NCBI GenBank assembly: GCA_023052935.1
Contig: CM041298.1
Location: 18,583,371-18,647,370 of the forward strand
Direction of reading: 5' to 3'
Length of the DNA: 64,000 nucleotides
Source of the DNA: Piezodorus guildinii
Lineage: Eukaryota > Arthropoda > Insecta > Hemiptera > Pentatomidae
In this document: piece by piece, positions 31,991 to 43,467 of the stretch
Layout of the letters: the number at the start of each line of letters is the position of its first letter
Numbering within the stretch: position 1 is the first letter of the stretch
Made by a program: the position numbers and the translations under genes
The notes under the pieces: generated by a model
What the model saw: only the letters and a program-made list of their open reading frames with translations
The model's database searches: none
What the model was told of the DNA's origin: nothing

Positions 31991-32810
31991 TAAAAATAGA
32001 TTATATAATCTACCAATAGAAATCATTATTTACAACAATAATTTAGTTTTTTTTTCCGATTTTTATCACCCTCAATTACCTTATAAAACTTTATGTACAT
32101 GACACTATTTTTTTTCTAACATTTTTAGCTTTCCATGAGATATTATACATCTTATTACTGTTCTTAGGCTCAATAAAAGATAAGAAAAATGTATTTATGT
32201 AGGCATCAAATTCGTTAATTTTATTTTTCTAACATAATTATTTAATAATTTTTTTATTAATATGAACTTATTTTTCCTTTCGTTGATTAATCTATGCAAG
32301 TGTAATCAACCTCTTTAATCAAGTGAAAGTGTGTTGGGTGCAGCAGATTTTTTTCTATTGCATTTTGAGTTCGTTTTTATTTCAGTATGTTTGCTTCTTT
32401 TTGTATTCATTTTTTTTTAAATTATTTTTATCAGATTGTTTATGTATAATCTATTTTTTTTAATAATGGAAAGAAAATTCTTATCAATATCAAAAACAAT
32501 GACTGAAGTAATAGGAAATACTATTCGTAATTAAGGGCTGTTAGAAACACGTCTGGAGTGTGGACTGTGCTCCATTATCACTGAGAAGACACACAACCCT
32601 TCTGGACAATACACTAATTTGCATTAATGTTTCCTATTCCTTTGAATCCTTGCACATTAATTATGAGATTAATGTACATTATCCTTAACACCACGAACTA
32701 CTTCTCTGATGATTTATCAGCACATTGCAAATTTAGGCATCAAGTCCACATTTATGCTATAAACTTTAACTACAACTTCATAGTCAATCTGAAATCCTCG
32801 TTTTCATGAT
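31991..32810. other. AT-rich sequence with a HINE end
   Basis: 32290-32352 is a decayed 5' end of the HINE-like family (minus orientation, AAGTGAAAGTGTGTTGGGTGCAGCAGATTTTT). Nothing recognised elsewhere. Confidence 0.45.
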
Positions 32811-33735
32811 GGAAGTGATAAAAGTTTTGCCGATAAAATCGAAAAAAATCTTTAGAAGAAGATTTAAATGTAAGCACTGTTAAACTATTAGGTTTAGAAT
32901 ATGTCATAGAAAAAGTGACGTCTACCGAGAAAGGTTTAAATATGGGTGATAAGATTCCGGTTTTGGAGTATGCCGAATGATTTGGTACTGCTAGGTGAAA
33001 ACACGGAAACCATACAATCAAATAAAAGTTTGTTAATAAAAACAGGTAAAGAAATAGGAATCGAAATAAATACCGATAAGACGAAATATATGATTAGTAG
33101 CAGAAATGGTGGCGATCTTGATGATATTAATATATCAGGGCATACTTTTGAAGACGTAGAGAAATTCAAGTATTTAGGTCCAATGATAACAAGAAAAAAT
33201 GAAATCCAGGAAAAAATAAAGTCTCGGTTAAAGGTGGGGAATGCGTGTTATTATTCAGTTGCTAAATTACTTAGCTCGCGGCTTCTGTTTAAAAACTTAA
33301 AAGTTAGAATTTATAAAAATTACTCTTCCAACGGTTGTGAAACGTGGCCGCTTACTTTGAAGACTGAACAACGGCTTAAGGTTTTCGAAAATAAGGTACT
33401 GCGTAAAATATTTGGTCCGAAGAGAGATGAGGCCACTGGGGAGTTTAGAAGGTTGCACAACGCGGAATTGCGGAGTTTGTACTCTGTGAATATAATTGAG
33501 TTGATAGCATCGCGGAGACTCAAATGGGCGCGTAAAGTTGTTGGGCTCCGTGAGGAACGGATTCCGAGAAAGTTGGTATTTCCTGAACCGAGTGGTAGGC
33601 GTCCGAAAGGTAGGCCGAAGCGTCGATGGGAGGATTGCATTAAGGCTGATCTGGGGGGGAGGCTTGGGCTTGACCGGCGAACATTGGTGATATCGGCATC
33701 GAACCTTCAGGTTCTGTAAGCCTATTATTATTATA
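32811..33735 (+). pseudogene. RTE-clade LINE 3' end, copy 1
   Basis: The frame 32946-33719 gives the RT thumb and C-terminal region typical of RTE-type 'endonuclease-reverse transcriptase': 'INTDKTKYMISSRNGG', 'EKFKYLGPMIT', 'ACYYSVAKLLSSRLL', 'CETWPLTLKTEQRLKVFENKVLRKIFGPKRDE', 'ASRRLKWARKVVG' and 'GRRPKGRPKRRWEDCIKADL'. The palm motifs with the catalytic YxDD are missing, so the copy is 5'-truncated. The 3' end is a short hairpin and TATTATTATTAT. Confidence 0.85.
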
Positions 33736-33901
33736 TCTCTCTATTTTTTATCATTCTTAACAAGCAGAACCAGCATAGTTAATTTTTATTCAAAAAAATG
33801 TTAATGACATAATTTATTGAATAAATTTTATCGTTGACTCGTATTGATGTTCATGTTTAATAATCTTTTAATGAAAGATTAAGGTACCATCTAACTATTT
33901 A

Positions 33902-34231
33902 TTGGGTTTTGTCACATGAAATGTCCGTTTTCAAGGTAAAGGATTTTTATTAAAAATACGATATGAAAACATGATTATTTTCATTAACACTCTCTTTCCC
34001 AAACCCCTTGCAAATATTTTTAGCGCCCTCAGCTGCTGAATGGTCGAGTTTAAACTCGTACAAAAATATTACTCGAAAAGCGAGTGTTTCCATGTTCATA
34101 TTTGGAGGTATACTAAAAAGTGTGTAATTGATTGGGAAGCTAATGCTTATAACACAAAGGTAGAGGATTAGTAACTGTTTACTTTAAATATGTAAAAATT
34201 CGGAAGAAAACAACAGAGACCTGCAAAATCC
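33902..34231. mobile_element. Mariner-derived MITE with replaced core
   Basis: The left end TTGGGTTTTGTCACATGAAA, next to TA (33900-33901), and ~70 bp match the 5' end of the copy at 10551. 34158-34231 matches that element's other subterminal region (AAAGGTAGAGGATTAGTAAC...ACCTGCAAAATC). The ~150 bp between (34005-34155) is not transposase-derived. The right inverted repeat is truncated. Confidence 0.8.
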
Positions 34232-34540
34232 TTAATGGTAAGCTTAATGGTAATATTATCCTCAGTATTCTCAATCATAGGTCTAGAAATGATGTAAATA
34301 GAGTGTAAGCTTAAAATCTATGTTATAGTTATATTTAATAATAATTGCTCTAATTTAAATCAGTTAGTAATTTAATGTTCCCCTGCCTGCCACCCTCTGG
34401 GATTGGTAAACACGAAACCTTTGGAACGGAATCCAATGGTATCATTAAATGTAGTTTATATATGGATTAAATATATCAAGTAATCTAGTTTTTGAAGGTA
34501 CCGGTGCCTTAGAAAAGCAGCCTGTCAAAAACATAGCAGT
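34232..34540 (+). repeat. Family P repeat (inverse of ~8600-8850)
   Basis: Blocks ATTCTCAATCATAGG, GGTAAACACGAAACCTTTGGA and CTAGTTTTTGAAGG are the complement of those near 8840, 8700 and 8630. No coding content. Confidence 0.6.
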
Positions 34541-34942
34541 GTGTGTGTGTGTGAAGAAAACGTTTCTGCTTGAAAACATCTCATTCGTCGTATAGTTGTC
34601 TTGAATATGAAATTCCAGATTCTTTCGAATTTTTACTTTGTGCTAGACTCACTACACAGAGACCTTTTCTTGAGACTTTTTTATCCCTACCTCGCATTTG
34701 AAGGCTATATGTGGTTTCTTGGGTCAGGGGTTGAGGGCAGGGGATAAATGCTGAGATAAAAAAACCCTAAGCACCGGGTCTCGAATTCGGAATAATTTGG
34801 TGCTGTGTGTTGCTAGGCAACGAGCGTTTAAAGCAACCTTTTCTTGCGACCTGGTCAATTGGATTAACGTGTATTTCCGTTGAAAACTGAAATTTAAATA
34901 TTTTCACGATTGGAATACTTTCCCTTACTATATATTTCACAC

Positions 34943-34998
<56 letters not shown>
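34541..34998 (+). repeat. HINE-like 3' half with expanded hairpin
   Basis: Contains TCGTATAGTTGTCTTGAATATGAAA and GTGTATTTCCGTTGAAAACTG...CTTTCCCTTACTATATATTTC. The hairpin apex runs straight into a pure (TA)n tract (about 34938-34998), while 34680-34830 is foreign sequence within the copy. Confidence 0.6.
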
Positions 34999-35002
<4 letters not shown>

Positions 35003-35735
35003 AACTAAAACGATTATTCAACTGCTTTATCCGCTTCATCTTTGGGATATCCAGAGACACCTCTGTCACCCGATCACCTCTGTCAGAAGTGCTTCCTTTC
35101 TCTTCCAAGTTCTCCAATCCCGCCGTCCGTCTTACATATCAGATATGTTTCTTTTCAAATCCTCAGTCCACACTCGCTCACGGACTTCAGACATGTATAT
35201 GAGCCCCATCGAACTGCAGCTTTCGACAGATCTTTCCTAATTCGATCTTCAACCTTATGGAACTCTATTCCTTCTTACATCCGTGACTCCAATAATCTTC
35301 CTACATTCAAATCTCGCCTGTTCAATCATCTCCTGTCTCTCCAATTTCCGAAGAATCCTAATTAGTTTTCTAATTTCAATTAAAATTAATAACAAAACAG
35401 ATAGAAACGTTAATATACCTATTATATTTTATGTTATCTTGTGTTTTGCACTTATTATAATATTAGTATATTGTTAAAAAAAAACACTGTTATGATTTTT
35501 TAATGCAAATTGTATATATGATCATATTTCTTATTATGTTTATTATCTAGTTTAGTTTTCAAGATTATTATTTGAGGCTGCTTTTAATCCATTGTTTGTA
35601 ATTTCTATTGTTTCTTTGTATTGTTTTTGTATACTTTTAGACCTAAAAGTTTTTATTTTAATTTTCTTGTTATGTTATTCTAAAGGGACTAGTCCCAGAA
35701 TAAATAAAGATTTATTATTATTATTATTATAATAG
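34999..35735 (+). pseudogene. LINE 3' end with (ATT)n tail (family L, copy 1)
   Basis: The frame 35042-35365 ends in 'SFLIRSSTLWNSIPSYIRDSNNLPTFKSRLFNHLL', the C-terminal signature of several LINE clades (CR1/L2-like or LOA-like). The 3' UTR ends in GGGACTAGTCCCAGAATAAATAAAG then (ATT)n. Upstream frames are broken. Clade not resolved. Confidence 0.7.
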
Positions 35736-36639
35736 GGTAAATGCGCCAATTATTGACACTTTAAGAAAATTTATTTCCTGTTTCAAATATTTTTCCCATA
35801 TTTATTGACCGATCCTTGCCATTCAAAATATTTCTATTAGGCCCACATCTATTCTCTCCATTCTGCTCATTGAATTTTATCAAAATAATGAATTAATCCA
35901 TTTTTCTACATAAAATTCAAATTAATATTATCCTTCTTTTACTGACATATACACACCAAGCCCTGACACCCTTAACCAGGATCAAAATAATTTTATTTAC
36001 AACATTAAAATATAAAACTGAATATTTAAAAATTGAAAAAAAAAGTTATAGGATTCAAACCTCATGTTTAAGTAACAGCACACGTCAGAAACTTACTAAT
36101 ATTATCTGACGTTTAATGTTAGAATTTCCTTAATTGATAAATCTTTGAAACAAAAACTATGCCTGATATACTAGACACATGGGCTGGAGCAATAGAAATT
36201 AGACACTAGCGTATACACAAAGCACAAACAGACCATATTGAAAGTAATTAGTGGTAAACTGTATACATGCATTGTACTCACAGTAACCACAACACAAAAG
36301 GTGTAACAATATCTTTGTCCATATGCATTGAATACAGTTATGTATATCCATCTAAATTTAACTTAATATTAATCTCAGATATGCATATGAATATATAGTT
36401 ATAAATTTTATTTATAAGACTTTTTGCTTTAGGTTAGACTTTCTATAAACATATTCATACAGGTGTAAAAACGGTGAATCATTATTCAGGATCGAGTCAT
36501 TGTTCAGGATTTTTTCTTCGAAAAAGATAATTTGACGTATTGTATACTAATGGTTTAGTTTTATCTAAACCCGTCATCAGTTTTTATCCATAATAAAACG
36601 TAAAAATCCTTAAAAAACGTATATAAAAATCGCATTTTG
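35736..36639. other. AT-rich, apparently low-copy sequence
   Basis: No repeat family of the window is present. TCATTATTCAGGAT / TCATTGTTCAGGAT occur in tandem near 36480-36510. No coding frame recognised. Confidence 0.4.
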
Positions 36640-37990
36640 TTCCAAAAGGTTAGTACCATAGTAATCCACACATCATTTTATTCCAAAAGGTTAGTATCAT
36701 AGTAATCCACACATCATTTTATTCCAAAAGGTTAGTACCATAGTAATCCACACATCAGTTTATTCCAAAAGGTTAGTACCATAGTAATCCACACATCAGT
36801 TTATTCCAAAAGGTTAGTACCATAGTAATCCACACATCATTTTATTCCAAAAGGTTAGTACCATAGTAATCCACACATCATTTTATTCCAAAAGGTTAGT
36901 ACCATAGTAATCCACACATCAGTTTATTCCAAAAGGTTAGTACCATAGTAATCCACACATCATTTTATTCCAAAAGGTTAGTACCATAATAATCCACACA
37001 TCAGTTTATTCCAAAAGGTTAGTACCATAGTAATCCACACATCGTTTTATTCCAAAAGGTTAGTACCATATAATCCACACATCAGTTTATTCCAAAAGGT
37101 TAGTACCATAGTAATCCACACATCAGTTTATTCCAAAAGGTTAGTACCATAGTAATCCACACATCAGTTTATTCCAAAAGGTTAGTACCATAGTAATCCA
37201 ACATAAGTTTATTCGAAAAGGTTAGTACCATAGTAATCCACACATCATTTTATTCCAAAAGGTTAGTACCATAGTAATCCACACATCATTTTATTCCAAA
37301 AGGTTAGTACCATAGTAATCCACACATCAGTTTATTCCAAAAGGTTAGTACCATAGTAATCCACACATCATTTTATTCCAAAAGGTTAGTACCATAATAA
37401 TCCACACATCAGTTTATTCCAAAAGGTTAGTACCATAGTAATTCCACACATCATTTATTCCAAAAGGTTAGTACCATAGTAATCCACACATCAGTTTATT
37501 CCAAAAGGTTAGTACCATAGTAATCCACACATCAGTTTATTCCAAAAGGTTAGTACCATAGTAATCCAACATCGTTTTATTCCAAAAGGTTAGTACCATA
37601 GTAATCCACACATCAGTTTTATTCCAAAAGGTTAGTACCATAGTAATCCACACATCAGTTTATTCCAAAAGTTAGTACCATAGTAATCCACACATCATTT
37701 ATTCCAAAAGTTAGTACCAATAGTATCACAATAAGTTTATTCCAAAAGGTTAGTACCATAGTAATCCACACATCATTTTATTCCAAAAAGGTTAGTACAT
37801 ATAATCCACACATCATTTATTCAAAGAGTTAGTACCATAGTAATCCACACATCAGTTATTCCAAAAGGTTAGTACCATAGTATCCAGACATCAGTTTTTT
37901 CCCAAATGGTTAGTACCATAGTAATCCAACATCATTTTATTCCAAAAGGTTAGTACCATAGTAATCCACACATCATTTCATTCCAAAAGG
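36640..37990. repeat. 41-bp minisatellite, ~33 units
   Basis: The unit reads CCAAAAGGTTAGTACCATAG followed by TAATCCACACATCAKTTTATT (K = G or T). First unit at ~36642, next at 36683. Units in 37440-37930 carry many 1-2 bp losses. The array ends in CCAAAAGGTACTAAA, which resembles the FB-B foldback core. Confidence 0.95.
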
Positions 37991-38466
37991 TACTAAACTC
38001 ATTTCCTTAGAAAAATGTATACTATATCTTCTCCAAACAGACAACAATTCCTTTAATTTCCAAAAATTAATATATTTTCTATTATACAGAGAAGCACCTA
38101 ATCCCGAAATATATTACCATTAATTTATTGTTTCCTTCATTTTATGCAATTCTTTGGTTCATTTAGCACCTCTTGAATCATTGCTATTATTTTGATGAAT
38201 GGTTTTAAACTTATAATCAGTCTTCAGGTTGTTTTTAACAACTTAATTGCGTCGCTTCTGTTATCGTCAGTTTTCGATTATATTAAGTTTTTCATCACAT
38301 TTCTTCTTGCAGCTACATAAATATGATATAATTTTCAGAAACTTACATTTTAATAGAACAATGGTATTTTATCCCGTAAATGGTTGGATTCCAAATTCCC
38401 TGATCTTGCAAAATATGATAAGAATAACCGAGCCTGATCTAACCTTGTAGAAATGTTTTATTGAAA
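37991..38466. other. AT-rich sequence, nothing recognised
   Basis: Between the minisatellite and a HINE copy. No support for the short frames. Confidence 0.45.
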
Positions 38467-39337
38467 TATCTGGTGCGGGCAACACACAACTCTCACTTGC
38501 CTCCGTTTTTAGAATCGATTAAAGAATTTTCAAAAACAGTAAGAGATAAAAACGAGTGAAACCATAAAGAATCAGCTAAATGGAATTTCTATAGAAACAT
38601 GTGTTTTATTAAAAAATCAATTATATTATCATCTAAAATAATCAGTTAGTTTTACCAGCTCTTCAGTACTTTCTATATTACCTTTTACAAGCTTGTGTAT
38701 TAGATAGTAAAATGATTTCCTAAAATCTTCAGCATTCAAACGGTATATTACATATGTATATTACTCTTCTTATGTTCAAAAACAAAAAAATTTAATTAAA
38801 AAATATTTTTTTTTCAGTTTTCTCCTTTAGTTGGATATCGAATTCGTTCAAGTTATACATTTACTTGTTTTTAATCAGTGCTAACAATATAATATATTCA
38901 TTTTTTATAAAATATACAAAATTAAAGATACTTTAGAAGAAGAAAATTTAAAATATCGGCATTTAAGCCCTGTCAGACCATTTTTATCAGAATAAACTCT
39001 ACATGATATTAAAGCCCATAAAATTTTACATCGATATAGCGAGTTTAATCAAAATCTGCGGAACTGATTTCGAGAAAAACGGCTTGAACGAGAAAGATTT
39101 TGGATAAAAAGGTTTTGTAACGTCTCGGGCGTATAGTTGTCTTAAATATGAAATTTCAATTTAATATAAATTTTCGTTTCCGCCCGGGAGTTACAACACA
39201 CACACAGAACTTTTTGCGTTACTTGGTTATTTGGACTTAGGAGACCCTAAAACGTGTATTTCCGTTGAAAACTGGAATTCAAAAATTTTCGCGATCGCAA
39301 TACTTTCCCTTACTATATACAGTAAGTGAAAGTAAAA
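38467..39337 (+). mobile_element. HINE-like element, full-length
   Basis: A|TCTGGTGCGGGCAACACAC at 38468, CCCGGGAGTTACAACACACACAC at ~39183-39206 (very short CA tract), hairpin CTTTCCCTTACTATATACAGTAAGTGAAAG at ~39303-39333, then AAAAA. Confidence 0.85.
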
Positions 39338-39884
39338 AGGAAAAAGACCAAAATAAAAGTTTAAAAGTGATTTATTTATCGGTCTTTATAGTGATATATT
39401 GTTTACATACAGTTTATTATATAAATGCATATGTTAAACTCACAGAAAGAATAGGTAAAAGTTTTAAAAAAATTCATTATCACATACTTTCTTATTATAG
39501 TGCCAAAAATAAATAAAAGGTCCTTAGAATATTCGCTATCTTAATGAAGAATGGACAATAAAATCTAGTTAACCAACAAGGAAAGATATTTCTCAGAGTG
39601 ATAATAGGGAAATATACATAACTTTGTAATTAACATAATAAAGACGTTAGTTATGAGTAATGTTGTTTGAGGAAGGTTAGGATGACTCTTATCTCGCTTT
39701 ATATTATATTAGGTACTACATCACTTTTAATTATTTTCAAGAAGTACTATAGTCATGTTTCAGTCCAAAAAGTACTTTAATTTATTATGGTTAAAAAGTC
39801 ATGGGAAAAGTGCTAGCATTTGAAAATATAAGTTTTTTAATACAATAACAAATCAACTTTAAATCTGAATAAAAAAGAAAAAAA
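39338..39884. other. AT-rich sequence, nothing recognised
   Basis: No repeat or gene supported. Confidence 0.45.
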
Positions 39885-40130
39885 AAAGTAAATTCGTCTA
39901 GTAATAAATTAACGATAGGTTTTTGCGTTTACTGTAAAATTGTCTAAAGTGGACATAGTATCGTTTGAAACTCATATTATCAATTGAGACGTTTATTTCC
40001 AAAAGGTACTATATCCATTCTAGGAAATTTTACAGGAAGCGCGAAAATCTCTCATTACTATATTATTAAACTAGCTAATTTGGGTCTTTTTGCATTAAAA
40101 TTTAGAATTATTTTTTTACTATAATAACAA
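39885..40130. repeat. Compact foldback element (family FB-B)
   Basis: Near-palindrome: the left arm (TGCGTTTACTGTAAAATTGTC, GGACATAGTATCGTTTGAAA, TCAATTGAGAC) is mirrored by TTTCCAAAAGGTACTATATCC, GAAATTTTACAGGAAGCGC. Partial copies lie at 17100-17635, 19850-19990 and 41215-41275. Confidence 0.7.
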
Positions 40131-40155
40131 CATCATATTAAAGTTATGAAATGAA

Positions 40156-41050
40156 TTTTTACTTTCACTTACTATATATAGTAAGGAAAGTATTGCGATC
40201 GTGAAAATTTTCGAATTCCAGTTTTCAACGGAAATACACGTTTTAGGGTCCCCTGAGTCCAAATAACCAAGTCCCGCAAAAAGGTCTGTGTGTGTGTGTG
40301 TGGTAACTCCCGGGCGGAAACGGTAAGTCCTATGAAACTGAAATTTCATATTTAAGACAACTATACGCCCGAGTCGTGACAAAACTTTTTTCACCAAAAT
40401 GAGCTTACCAGAAGAGGCACTTTATACCATGCATTTTGCACCTTTTTTCGATTTTCTCGAAAACGGTTCCGACGATTTTGATTAAACTCGCTATATCGAT
40501 GTAAAATTTAATAGGCTTTAATATCTTGTAGGTTTTATTTGGATAAAAATGTCTGACAGGGCTTAAATGCCGATATTTTAAATTTTCTTCCCCTAAAGTA
40601 CCTTTATTTTTTTAGATTCAATAATAATAACTAGATTATCTTATTAACGCTGATGAAAAACAGGAAAATATATAAATTGAATCAATTCGATACCCAACTA
40701 AAGGAGAAAACAGAAAAAATATTTTTTTAATGAAATTTTCGTTTTTGAACATAAGAGCAGTAATATACATGTATGATATACCGTTGGAAAGCTAAAGATT
40801 TTAGAAAAAATATCATCTCATACACAAGCTTTTAGAAGTTAATAAAGAGTGATGAGAAGAAGATAAAACTAACTGATTATTTTAGATAGTAATATAATAG
40901 ATTTTTAATAAAACACATGTTTCTATAGAAATTCAATTTGATTAATTCCTTAATAGTTTCACGTATTTTTATCTCTAACTGTATTTGAAAATTCTTTCAT
41001 TGAATTTAAAAATCGAGGTAAGTGAAAGTCGTGTGTTGCCCGCACCAGAT
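40156..41050 (-). mobile_element. HINE-like element, full-length
   Basis: TTTTT|ACTTTCACTTAC with hairpin TTACTATATATAGTAA at ~40161-40190, (GT)n at ~40286-40302, CCCGGGCGGAAACGG, body, and the end GTAAGTGAAAGTCGTGTGTTG...CACCAGA|TTTTTT. It is the best minus-orientation reference copy. Confidence 0.87.
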
Positions 41051-41547
41051 TTTTTTAGAATGATTTCGAACGAAAATAAATGCGTAATTAGTACTTTTAG
41101 AAAATGACCGCATTTCTAAATTGCGTTTTTTAAGGACTTGAGAATTCATTAGATAACATCAAATAGAATATTTAGATAAAACTAAATAATGAGAATACAA
41201 ATATGTAAAAATATCAATTTCGTAAAAAATGTCCTTTAGTACCTTTTGGAAATCAATGTCTCAATTACTCAACAAAAGTTAATGCAACTTGGCTGAGATG
41301 TTTTATTAAAGAGTATTCTCCGACCCACGAATTCTTCGAATATCACCTAATTCGGTCCTTCCAAAACACTCAAAACAGAAATCATTTGTTGATGGGAGAT
41401 GTAAACTTGATCAGTTTTTCGCATCTATCTCTGTAATGTTTTACAAGAGCGAAATAATGAAATTAATGGGATAATGATAAGAAACATTTAAAATAAAGAG
41501 ATAGTATATTATTTAATGAAATCTTGTTTTTTTCACCTTGAAAATTT
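41051..41547. other. AT-rich sequence with an FB-B scrap
   Basis: 41215-41275 matches the FB-B core (GTCCTTTAGTACCTTTTGGAAA). The rest is unassigned. Confidence 0.45.
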
Positions 41548-41780
41548 TTTCTTTCACTTATGACATAAAATACATAAAAGGGAAAGTATTGCGATCGTGA
41601 AAATTTTCGAATTTTTTCAGCGGAAATACACGTTTTAGGGTCTCCTGAGTCCAAATAACCGAGTCATTTTCATCAATATGAGCTTTCCAGAAGAGCCACT
41701 ATATACCATGCATTTTGTACATTTTCATAATTTTCTCTAAAATGGCTTAAATGATTTTGATTAAATTCTAAAAAAAAATA
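41548..41780 (-). repeat. HINE-like hairpin-side fragment
   Basis: CTTTCACTTATGACATAAAAT...GGGAAAGTATTGCGATCGTGAAA, GGTCTCCTGAGTCCAAATAACC, then a deletion removes the GT tract; the body follows to ~41770. Confidence 0.65.
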
Positions 41781-42654
41781 GCATGGAATTACAGATATAA
41801 ACTTATAAAAGAATTTAACTATATTTAAAAATTGTAATATATATAAAATTGTTTATTATTATTGTTTTGAGCCTGATAATGAAATCAGTGAGTGAGATTG
41901 TTTTACTGTTATTGTGTATTGTATTGTATATGTATATATAGTTACTGTTGTATAAATTGTAAAATTGAACAGGTCGGCTCCGGACTAGACGGTCTAAAAG
42001 ACCATAGTTTTATTAATGTTTTTTTATATGTTACATTTTTGTTTTAATATGCTGAAGGAAAAAAACAAAAAAAAAAACAACAGTTATTTATCTATCTATC
42101 ATATAGTATGAATAGAATGAAAAAATATCATATTTTAAGAGTAAATAACTTTTATGGCCACACCAATTTTATTTACATTTACATAATTGACATAAATTAT
42201 TTTCTTAAAATGGTCTGTTAATTACATAAATTGCATCAGATAAAAGCGCCATATTTCATAAAGGCCTCTTGTAGAGGTGAATTAGCAACTTACAAAATAA
42301 GGATAAAAATGAGCCATTAAAGAAGATTTATGGGAAAGCTTTTTGAAACGCGTTCATTTATTAAATAGAAGGACTTACAAACTAAAAGAAAACTTAAACT
42401 AGATTTGTAATATACTAAATAGCAGTTTATTAATAAATATTTAGTGCGTGCATGTCTAATTTAAAATCGAAAACTATATGCAAAGAATGTCAATTCAAAA
42501 TTTTAAGTAAAAGTGCAACTATTTATCTTTTTAACTCTTAAAATAAAAAAAGAATTTGCTGCATATAATTATATTATTTTAAATAAATAACATACAGAGA
42601 TACAAATAAAAACATTCTTTTTTTAGTGTATCTACATATATTAAAAGGGATCAT
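41781..42654. other. AT-rich sequence, possible LINE 3' UTR
   Basis: 41840-42090 looks like a LINE 3' UTR: no frame, a GC-rich block CAGGTCGGCTCCGGACTAG and A-rich ends. It cannot be assigned. 42090-42650 holds nothing recognised. Confidence 0.35.
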
Positions 42655-42735
42655 TTGAGGTGTAGTGGCTAGCATAACAGATTCTGTGTCTAAGGTAGCA
42701 GTTCCACTGGCTGATAGTCCTAGGATTTTTTAAGA
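42655..42735 (+). repeat. SINE head fragment
   Basis: GTAGTGGCTAGCATAACAG (A-box region) and AGGTAGCAGTTCCACTGGCTG (decayed B-box region) match the first ~80 bp of the SINE at 3056. Truncated at GGATTTTTTAAGAATC. Confidence 0.6.
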
Positions 42736-43467
42736 ATCTAAATAAAAATCTGGTGCGCTCAACACACGAATTTCACTTACCTCCGTTGTTAAGATCAAAT
42801 GAAAGAAACATGTGTTTTATTAAATAATAAATTATATTTTTATCTTCAAAAATCAGTTAGTTTTATCGGCTTTTCATCACTCTTTAAAATTCTATGTATT
42901 AGATAATATCTTTTCTAAAATCTTTAGCTATCAAACGGTATATTATACATCTACATAACAATTCTTGTGTTCAAAAACATAAATATTACATAAAAAAAAA
43001 AAAAAAAAAAATGTTTGCACTTTCCTTCTTAAGTTGCTTATCAAATTCGCTCAATTTGCATATTTACCAGTTTTATATTGCTACGGTCAAGACAATGACA
43101 GGTATACCACGCCTAGAATGGCCCAGATGGGGCTAGAGACTTCTGGACCTGGACGGTCCTCCAAGTGTCTAGAACGAACGGCCCGGCCTCTACCTGCTAT
43201 GTCTGGAATATTCGGTGGTGGTACAAATACCGGTCCACTACGCCTGGGTCAAGCGATAGTTCTGTAGATAGTCATCAGTAAGCAGCCAGCAGCCGAAGAA
43301 GACGGATCTCCTCTCTTGAAGCAAGAAGACTGCAGACTACACCGAAGCGACCACTCTTGTCCAGCTTAGCGCCTTAAGCTGTTGGGGACCACACGTATCC
43401 CGTGGAACAATCTCCAACAGCCAATCGGGCAGCGTCGCGCTGACAAGTGCACTCGCTCTCCAGAAAT

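Noticed and set aside
34767..35117. Tyr/Ile-rich membrane protein
   Set aside because: The hydrophobic run is translation of (TA)n. The same applies at 9337, 52976, 56282 and 57090.
36640..37990. CRISPR-like array
   Set aside because: The 41-bp units are contiguous with no unique spacers, and the genome is plainly eukaryotic. It is a minisatellite.
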